Source: an uncultured Micrococcales bacterium
Lineage (GTDB): Bacteria > Actinomycetota > Actinomycetes > Actinomycetales > Microbacteriaceae
DNA: 6,509 nt
Reading direction: 5' to 3'
NCBI GenBank assembly: GCA_913060985.1
Contig: CAJXTQ010000036.1
Coordinates: forward strand, 1 to 6,509
Under the pieces are notes generated by a model, which had not been told where the DNA came from, made no database searches, and worked only from the letters and a program-made list of their open reading frames with translations. Each line of letters starts with the position of its first letter. The first letter of the stretch is position 1. The translations under genes and the position numbers were made by a program. Below, piece after piece: positions 1-5,226 of the stretch.

Positions 1-25
1 TGGAGGAAAGTGGAGTAAAGTGGAT
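1..25 (+). promoter_or_regulatory. Putative MraZ operator: three TGGA boxes at 10-bp spacing
   Basis: Boxes TGGAG, TGGAG and TGGAT begin at 1, 11 and 21, so the period is exactly 10 bp, about one helical turn. The second and third boxes sit in AAAGTGGA (7-14 and 17-24). A weaker GGGGA at 31 continues the phase. Known MraZ operators are tandem short boxes (TGGGN with 5-nt spacers in E. coli, AAAGTG-type in mycoplasmas) just upstream of mraZ, so an autoregulatory site is the natural reading. The array touches the window edge and may extend further upstream. The core promoter is probably outside the window. Confidence 0.8.
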
Positions 26-46
26 ATTTAGGGGAAGGAGGCAACA

Positions 47-478
47 ATGCTGTTGGGTACGCACACGCCAAAGCTCGACGACAAAGGTCGCGTAATTCTT
101 CCTTCCCGTTTCAGAGACGAATTTGCTTCTGGTTTGGTTGTCACCAGAGGTCAGGACCGTTGCCTCTATGTATTCAGCGCAGGGGAGTTCCAAGAAGTTC
201 ACGAGAAAATCAAGCAAGCACCAATGACCAGTGCCACTGGTCGTGATTACCTCCGAGTCTTCCTAAGTGGAGCAAGCGATGAGATTCCTGACAAGCAGGG
301 ACGCGTCACTATCCCCGCCACACTTCGCGAGTATGCGGGCTTGAGTCGAGAGCTAGTGATGATCGGCGTTGGAAATCGCGCCGAGATTTGGGACAGCGCA
401 ACTTGGAATGAGTATTTGCATTCAAACGAACAATCCTTCTCAGAAATTTCGGAGGAGGTGATTCCGGGGCTTTTCTAG
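47..478 (+). CDS. mraZ: MraZ, transcriptional regulator of the dcw cluster
   Basis: The protein has 143 residues, the usual family length. MraZ is a ring-forming DNA-binding protein built from two AbrB-like half domains, and it controls its own operon. Both signature DxxxR motifs are present: D11-R15 (DDKGR, followed by VILPSRFR) and D82-R86 (DKQGR, followed by VTIPATLR). The start MLLGTHTPKLDDKGR, the VVTRGQD segment at 31-37 and the AEIWD segment at 112-116 match actinobacterial MraZ. The ATG start is preceded by a strong Shine-Dalgarno, AAGGAGG at 35-41, with 5 nt spacing. Directly upstream lie the 10-bp-phased TGGA boxes, the expected binding target, which supports negative autoregulation. 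It is the first gene of the cluster. Family assignment is secure; the regulatory direction is inferred from other bacteria. Confidence 0.96.
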   Translation: MLLGTHTPKLDDKGRVILPSRFRDEFASGLVVTRGQDRCLYVFSAGEFQEVHEKIKQAPMTSATGRDYLRVFLSGASDEIPDKQGRVTIPATLREYAGLSRELVMIGVGNRAEIWDSATWNEYLHSNEQSFSEISEEVIPGLF

Positions 479-505
479 CTCGCATTGCAAGCTCTTGCCG
501 ATTCG

Positions 506-528
506 CTGACAACCTTCCCCTTTGTCAG
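506..528 (+). other. Perfect 7-bp inverted repeat in the mraZ-rsmH gap
   Basis: CTGACAA at 506-512 is the exact reverse complement of TTGTCAG at 522-528, with a 9-nt pyrimidine-rich loop, CCTTCCCCT, at 513-521. The stem has three G:C and four A:T pairs, so it is only moderately stable. No T-tract follows, so it does not look like an intrinsic terminator. It could be an RNA hairpin, a protein-binding palindrome, or chance. The loop is exactly complementary to bases 30-38 in the mraZ leader. The remainder of the 479-578 gap shows no other clear element. Confidence 0.45.
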
Positions 529-578
529 ATAACGGATCGGACAGGGCTCGGGATGCGAGATGGACACTCCAAACTGTT

Positions 579-1505
579 ATGAACCAGACAAATCTTCACA
601 AGCCAGTCCTCCTGGAGGAGTCCATTGATTATTTGAACGTGGCATCGGGAAATAAAACTGTAATCGACGCCACCGTTGGACTTGGTGGTCACACTGAGGC
701 AATGCTGGAGCGAAATCCGGAATTGAAAGTCATAGGTATAGACCGTGATGCCGAGGCCTTGAGAAGAGCTAGCCAACGACTTGAGCCTTTTGCTGGACGC
801 TTTCTCCCTTTTGCAGGCACTTATGACCAATTGCTTGAGGCAATGAATGAATTAGGGATTTCAAAGGTTGATGGGGTGCTTGCAGATCTCGGAGTTTCAT
901 CAATGCAGCTTGATTTTCCAGAGCGCGGGTTTAGCTATAGCCAAAATGCTCCTCTGGATATGCGCATGGATCAGTCACAGGGGATTACTGCAGGGGAGTT
1001 GATTGAAAGCAGTTCGGTTAGTGAGCTCGCATTTATCATCAAAACCTATGGTGAAGAAAAATTCGCAAGGCTAATTGCCAAGCATATTGCGGGTAAGAAA
1101 TTTGAAAATAGCGAGCAGCTCAACGAGGTTATCTCGGCAGTTGTTCCAAAACCGCACAAAGGTCATCCGGCAAAGCGCACCTACCAAGCCCTTCGGATTG
1201 CAGTGAACGAAGAGATGGATATCTTGGAGAGGTTTGTCCCAAATTCAATCAAGGCATTGGCTGAGGGAGGTCGCCTAGTGGTGATTAGTTATCACTCCCT
1301 AGAAGACTCAATCGTGAAAAAGGCCATTCAAAAAGCATCACAATCTAGCTCACCGGTTGGTCTTCCGGTGGAGCTTGAGCAGCACCGTCCAGTGCTAAAG
1401 GTGCTAACTCGCGGAGTCACGAGGGCTTCTGAGCAAGAGCAGATTGAAAACCCAAGAAGCGCATCCGCAAGGTTGCGAGCGGCAGAAAAAACGGAGGACA
1501 AGTGA
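579..1505 (+). CDS. rsmH: RsmH, 16S rRNA (cytosine-1402-N4)-methyltransferase
   Basis: With the ATG at 579 the protein has 308 residues, close to the family's roughly 310. RsmH uses S-adenosylmethionine to N4-methylate C1402 in the decoding centre of 16S rRNA. Visible landmarks are HKPVLLEE at 7-14, the SAM-binding loop DATVGLGGHTE at 30-40, the acidic GIDRD at 53-57, DGVLADLGVSSMQLD at 98-112, the FPERGFSY and PLDMRMD segments at 113-131, HPAKRTYQALRIAVNEE at 196-212, GGRLVVISYHSLED at 230-243 and the C-terminal NPRSASARLR at 291-300. It is full length with no broken motif. An in-frame TTG at 522 would add 19 residues, but these do not resemble the family N-terminus and the TTG lies inside the inverted repeat, so ATG 579 is preferred. 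No good Shine-Dalgarno precedes either start. The gene overlaps the next by 4 nt. Confidence 0.95.
   Translation: MNQTNLHKPVLLEESIDYLNVASGNKTVIDATVGLGGHTEAMLERNPELKVIGIDRDAEALRRASQRLEPFAGRFLPFAGTYDQLLEAMNELGISKVDGVLADLGVSSMQLDFPERGFSYSQNAPLDMRMDQSQGITAGELIESSSVSELAFIIKTYGEEKFARLIAKHIAGKKFENSEQLNEVISAVVPKPHKGHPAKRTYQALRIAVNEEMDILERFVPNSIKALAEGGRLVVISYHSLEDSIVKKAIQKASQSSSPVGLPVELEQHRPVLKVLTRGVTRASEQEQIENPRSASARLRAAEKTEDK
1493..1497 (+). promoter_or_regulatory. Shine-Dalgarno that sets the ftsL GTG start
   Basis: GGAGG lies inside the end of rsmH, 4 nt before the GTG at 1502. It favours that GTG over the in-frame ATG at 1520, which has no comparable purine tract at a suitable distance. Confidence 0.7.
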
Positions 1506-2014
1506 GCAGGTTGGCATTTATGAACAAGCGGGATGCCCGAGCGCTTAGGCCCAAGGCTGTGATGCTACTGGTACCAACCATCGGGCTTGCTGCGGTACTT
1601 GTGTTGCAGTTGATGCTCTCTAACGCCTTGGCCAGTGGAGCACATGAGCTTCGTGATTTGAAAAATGAATCAGAACAATTGAACACGGATGTTCAGATTC
1701 TTAGTGAAGAGGTCGACTCGCTATCCTCGCAGCAAAATCTTGCTGATGCAGCAAAGCAGCTAGGAATGGTTTCAAATGCTAACCCAGTGTTCATAAACCT
1801 AGACAGTGATCGAGTTTACGGAGAGCCTCAGCCAGCGGTGAGTGAGGAGAAACTCAGGGTCAGCGGCAACCTAATTTCGAATACAGCCATGAGCGTTTCC
1901 ACCGACCTCTCCTCGCTGGTTCAAAATCCAGCTGTGGGAGTGGCAACCATTGAAATATCAGGGGGCGAAGTAATTTTGTCTTCAGCGATGATCCCCGCAT
2001 CGCCGACTCGCTAA
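1502..2014 (+). CDS. ftsL: FtsL-like septum-formation membrane protein
   Basis: This is a 170-residue bitopic membrane protein. It has a short basic cytoplasmic N-terminus (KRDARALRPK, 9-18), one hydrophobic segment at about 19-42 and an external heptad-like helix at about 47-80 (HELRDLKNESEQLNTDVQIL onward), ending in LADAAKQLGMV at 80-90, which resembles the A..LGM segment of the FtsL/DivIC family. Sequence similarity in this family is low, so the call rests on topology and on the position between rsmH and ftsI, the standard ftsL slot. FtsL forms a complex with FtsB/DivIC and FtsQ and activates septal synthesis by FtsW-FtsI. After about residue 100 there is a tail of some 65 residues rich in Ser, Val, Ala and Asn, longer than in short FtsL proteins and of unknown role. 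The GTG start overlaps the rsmH stop as GTGA, implying translational coupling. Confidence 0.82.
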   Translation: MSRLAFMNKRDARALRPKAVMLLVPTIGLAAVLVLQLMLSNALASGAHELRDLKNESEQLNTDVQILSEEVDSLSSQQNLADAAKQLGMVSNANPVFINLDSDRVYGEPQPAVSEEKLRVSGNLISNTAMSVSTDLSSLVQNPAVGVATIEISGGEVILSSAMIPASPTR

Positions 2015-2034
2015 TTTTTCTCGAAGGGAGGGTT

Positions 2035-3795
2035 ATGGGTTCACATGATGCTCAACCCAAAAACCGCCTTCGAGTAATTGCCCTAATTCTGTCAGCAATC
2101 GTTGGTGTTGTCGGCTTTCGGCTAGTTGAGTTTCAGGTTGTGCAGGCAGATGACATAAACGAGATTAGTTATGCCAAAAGGGAAGTCCAAAGAACCCTTG
2201 AAAGCCAGCGTGGATCCATACTTGATGCCAACGGTGAAGTTTTGGCCAGGACCATATATCGCTATGACATCAACGTTGCACCAGATATGGTGGGGCCTGT
2301 TTTCAGAGATGTCGAGGGCGTGCGAATCGAGCTCAGCGTGGGTGAGATTGCTAGTGAGTTGGCGCTAATCCTAGATATGGATGTGAGTGAAGTTTTTCAA
2401 GCCGTAAGTGGCGAAGGAAATTATGCCAACCTCAAAAAACGTGTGAACGCTGCTGTTTATCAACAAATTGAATCCTTGAACATCCCTTGGATTTTTGTGG
2501 ATGAAATTTCATACAGACTTTATCCAAGCGGTGCAGTCGCTGGAAACTTGATTGGTTTTGTGGATATCGATGGCTATCCTTTGGCTGGACTGGAGAGGCA
2601 ATACAACACATGCCTCGCTGGTGTTGATGGCCAGGAAACTTTCGAGCGGAGCGTGCAGGGAATGAAGATCCCATCCAGCGCTCAAACAATAAAACCACCA
2701 GTTCAGGGTGGCGATCTGCAACTGACCATTGATTCAGACCTGCAATACTTTGCGCAGCAGGTTTTGGCTGATTCAGTTCAGTCACAGAATGCAGAGTATG
2801 CGGTTGCTCTGGTTGTCGAGGCGGAAACCGGAAGACTATTGGTTGCAGCCGAGGCGCCAACAGTGGACCCCAATGACCCCTCGCTTACCCCTGCTGAGCA
2901 TCGCCAGTCAAAGATTTTTCAAAACTCCTATGAGCCAGGCTCAACCATGAAGTCGATAACCACTGCAATCGCACTTGATACGCAACACGCTAATGCCTAT
3001 ACGCAGATCATTGCCGAGGATACAATGCGACTTCCCTGGGGAGACACCATTGACGACAGCTTCAACCACGATCCAAGAAAGCTCACGCCGGCTGGAATAC
3101 TGAAAATATCAAGCAATGTTGGCATTACCAAACTCGCAGGTGAAATTGACCGTGAGACTCGATATGACTACCTTTTGGATTTTGGATTCGGTTCTCCTAC
3201 TGCAATCAACTTTGAAGGTGAGAGTCCTGGACTTTTGAGAGAAGCCAGTCAATGGGATGGAATGACCAACCTGACAACGCTCTTTGGTCAAGGTCTGGCG
3301 GTTACACCAATTCAAATGGCCTATTCCTACCAAGCAATCGCCAATGACGGAGTCAGGTTGGATCCAATCTTGGTGGAGTCCTGTATTCGTGATGGCGAAG
3401 AGGTCATGAAACCCAATCAGGGCTCGACCAGAGTTCTAGCTGAGTCAACCGCGAGACTTACAGTAGACATGATGGAAAAAGTCGTTGAAGAGGGTGGTGT
3501 GGCATCCAGGGTCGCAATCCCCGGCTACCGGATTGCAGGAAAGACCGGAACTGCACAAATCCAGGCAGAGGATGGTTCTGGTTACGGCGATAGGTTTGCT
3601 ATCAGCTTTTTTGGCATGGCTCCCGCGGGGGATCCAAAATATGTGGTTGCGGTGATGCTTTATAAGCCAGAGGGAGCGATTAACTCGGCTGGTGCCACGG
3701 CTCCGTTCAAATCCATCATGTCGCAAGTTTTGAGGCACTATCGAGTGCCACCATCGACAACACCCAGTGCAAACATTCCGACTGAGTGGGAGTAA
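2035..3795 (+). CDS. ftsI: FtsI/PbpB, class B penicillin-binding protein for septal cross-linking
   Basis: The protein has 586 residues, typical of actinobacterial division transpeptidases. It has a short cytoplasmic N-terminus and one membrane anchor at about 12-34, which is not followed by a cleavage site. A pedestal/dimerisation domain follows, with RGSILDANGEVLA at 59-71 and GNLIGFVDIDGYPLAGLE at 170-187. The transpeptidase domain occupies about 225-570. All three catalytic motifs are present: S303-TMK306 with the nucleophile S303 in PGSTMK, S359-S-N361, and K503-TG505 in AGKTGTAQ. It cross-links peptidoglycan at the septum and is a beta-lactam target. No C-terminal PASTA domain is present. 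It has only two cysteines, C193 and C450, both predicted outside the membrane. The ATG follows AAGGGAGG (2024-2031) at short spacing, and no other in-frame start is nearby. It sits 20 nt after ftsL and 3 nt before murE, the usual dcw order. Confidence 0.95.
   Translation: MGSHDAQPKNRLRVIALILSAIVGVVGFRLVEFQVVQADDINEISYAKREVQRTLESQRGSILDANGEVLARTIYRYDINVAPDMVGPVFRDVEGVRIELSVGEIASELALILDMDVSEVFQAVSGEGNYANLKKRVNAAVYQQIESLNIPWIFVDEISYRLYPSGAVAGNLIGFVDIDGYPLAGLERQYNTCLAGVDGQETFERSVQGMKIPSSAQTIKPPVQGGDLQLTIDSDLQYFAQQVLADSVQSQNAEYAVALVVEAETGRLLVAAEAPTVDPNDPSLTPAEHRQSKIFQNSYEPGSTMKSITTAIALDTQHANAYTQIIAEDTMRLPWGDTIDDSFNHDPRKLTPAGILKISSNVGITKLAGEIDRETRYDYLLDFGFGSPTAINFEGESPGLLREASQWDGMTNLTTLFGQGLAVTPIQMAYSYQAIANDGVRLDPILVESCIRDGEEVMKPNQGSTRVLAESTARLTVDMMEKVVEEGGVASRVAIPGYRIAGKTGTAQIQAEDGSGYGDRFAISFFGMAPAGDPKYVVAVMLYKPEGAINSAGATAPFKSIMSQVLRHYRVPPSTTPSANIPTEWE
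3788..3792 (+). promoter_or_regulatory. Shine-Dalgarno supporting the murE TTG start
   Basis: GGGAG lies across the final codons of ftsI, 6 nt before the TTG at 3799. This spacing supports the rare TTG as the true start. The resulting N-terminus (FSLAEFAASFGGKVTG) fits the MurE N-terminal domain. Confidence 0.6.
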
Positions 3796-3798
3796 ATA

Positions 3799-5226
3799 TT
3801 GTTCAGACCAAAAAAAACCTCTTTTTCGCTGGCTGAGTTTGCAGCAAGCTTTGGCGGCAAGGTAACCGGCGATGCAAAGGTGTCCGGGATTTCTCTAAAC
3901 ACCGCCAGAATTCAAAAAGGTGATCTGTTCATGGCATTGCCCGGCAAGGTCCACCACGGGGCAAATTTTGCTGATCAAGCAATCAAAGCTGGAGCAGTCG
4001 CAATTGTCACCGACCGCGAGGGCGAACAGCTGTTGCCGGATGGCCTTCCCAGAATTATCCTCCCCAACCCCAAAAGACATTTATTTGAAATGTCGAAAAA
4101 ACTATATGGCTATGGCGCTGAGATTCCGATTATTGGAGTCACTGGCACCAATGGAAAGACATCAACAGTTCACTACCTTGAAAAACTAGCCGGTGCCCTG
4201 GGAGAGAACGTATTTAGCTCTGGCTCAAGTGGAATGCGCTTTGATGGGGAGAGTGACAAAGTTGGGCTGACGACTCCTGAAATCAACGACCTGGTGGCTG
4301 GCCTGAGCTATGCAATTGAGCGAGGGGCCACGATTGCGATGATGGAGGTTAGCGCGCAAGCATTGGTGCGAGGAAGGGTTGATGGACTGCATTTCAGCGT
4401 GAGCGGCTTTACAAACCTAAGTCACGATCACCTGGACGACTTTGGTGATATGGACAGCTATCTGGCTGCCAAAGCAAGACTTTTCGATATTGACGTGAGT
4501 AGCCGAGCTGTGATTTTCAGCGACACTCGAAGCGGTCAAAGGCTTATGAAGGTGCTGGAGATCCCCAGCATTAGCTTGGGCACAAACGAAGATGCTCAAA
4601 TCAGGTATATCTCAGAGCTTGATGGCAGCTCGACCAGGGTTCAATTCCCCGGGTTGGGCATAAACCTAAGGGCTGATAACACCGGTCTGCTTATGGCGCA
4701 GAACTTGGCCCTAGCCATTGGAATGATACATACTTACGGTCTCAGCGGGCTTGCAACCATAAAAAGTCTTGACGGTTTCGTTCCTGGAAGACTGGAAAAA
4801 GTTCACTCAAACCCTGATGTTTATCTTGATTACGCTCACACACCTGAGGCAATAGCGTTAGCACTTAGGGAACTGAAGACCAAATACAAGTCGGTGAGTG
4901 CCGTGATTGGCTTTAGCGGTGAGCGAGATCACTCCAAGCGCAAGCCAATGATTGAATTCGCCGGTCTCGCAGATCGAGTGATCGCAACAACTCAACATCC
5001 TCGCTCGGAGGGCCCAGAACAAATCCTTGCCGATATCAAGCGCCATAAGCCCGACATGGAGACGGCAGATGAGCCCATAGAGGCCCTCAGATCGCTTGCG
5101 GATGGTTTAGCCAATGAGGAATGCCTGGTCTGGTTTGGACCTGGCAATTTGGAATATAGGGAGTTTGCCGAGGGAAAAAAGCCTTATTACCCAAGAAAAA
5201 TAATTGCCGAGGTGTTTGGTGATTAG
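3799..5226 (+). CDS. murE: MurE, UDP-MurNAc-L-Ala-D-Glu: third-residue amino acid ligase
   Basis: The protein has 475 residues, slightly short for MurE (about 490-500). It adds the third amino acid to UDP-MurNAc-L-Ala-D-Glu in the cytoplasm with ATP. The N-terminal UDP-binding domain spans about 1-107. The ATP loop GVTGTNGKTS is at 113-122. The central-domain signatures are TTPE at 158-161, MEVSAQAL at 182-189 with R193, FTNLSHDHLDD at 204-214, and YLAAKARLF at 221-229, where K225 is the likely carbamylated lysine. The C-terminal domain carries LDYAHTPEA (343-351) and GERDHSKRKPM (374-384). Substrate-recognition motifs depart from the meso-diaminopimelate type: the DNPR position reads QHPR (399-402) and the GKGHE position reads GPGNL (447-451). 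The added residue therefore cannot be assumed to be diaminopimelate. The catalytic core looks intact, so the gene is probably functional. It starts 3 nt after ftsI, and its end overlaps murF by 8 nt. Confidence 0.93.
   Translation: MFRPKKTSFSLAEFAASFGGKVTGDAKVSGISLNTARIQKGDLFMALPGKVHHGANFADQAIKAGAVAIVTDREGEQLLPDGLPRIILPNPKRHLFEMSKKLYGYGAEIPIIGVTGTNGKTSTVHYLEKLAGALGENVFSSGSSGMRFDGESDKVGLTTPEINDLVAGLSYAIERGATIAMMEVSAQALVRGRVDGLHFSVSGFTNLSHDHLDDFGDMDSYLAAKARLFDIDVSSRAVIFSDTRSGQRLMKVLEIPSISLGTNEDAQIRYISELDGSSTRVQFPGLGINLRADNTGLLMAQNLALAIGMIHTYGLSGLATIKSLDGFVPGRLEKVHSNPDVYLDYAHTPEAIALALRELKTKYKSVSAVIGFSGERDHSKRKPMIEFAGLADRVIATTQHPRSEGPEQILADIKRHKPDMETADEPIEALRSLADGLANEECLVWFGPGNLEYREFAEGKKPYYPRKIIAEVFGD
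5209..5212 (+). promoter_or_regulatory. Shine-Dalgarno for murF inside murE
   Basis: GAGG lies 6 nt before the GTG at 5219, within the last codons of murE. It supports an overlapping start and coupled translation of the two ligases. Confidence 0.5.

Noticed and set aside
25..30. TATTTA as a -10 box for mraZ
   Set aside because: No -35 element is visible at suitable spacing, and it overlaps the last operator box. The promoter is more likely upstream of the window.
506..528. Rho-independent terminator after mraZ
   Set aside because: The stem is only 7 bp with four A:T pairs and there is no T-tract downstream.
506..533. Possible promoter CTGACA-N16-GATAAC before rsmH
   Set aside because: The -35-like box is good, but the -10-like box lacks both the first and last T, and the -35 box coincides with one arm of the inverted repeat. 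It is too weak to annotate, though transcript start mapping could revive it.
522..578. Extended rsmH N-terminus from TTG 522
   Set aside because: The 19 added residues do not resemble RsmH N-termini, there is no Shine-Dalgarno, and the start would lie inside the inverted repeat.
525..830. Reverse-strand open frame of 101 codons over the start of rsmH
   Set aside because: It is antisense to conserved RsmH motifs, with no recognisable domain.
2432..2860. Reverse-strand open frame of 142 codons inside ftsI
   Set aside because: It lies fully antisense to a well-supported gene, its translation is low-complexity and unlike any family I know, and no ribosome site stands out.
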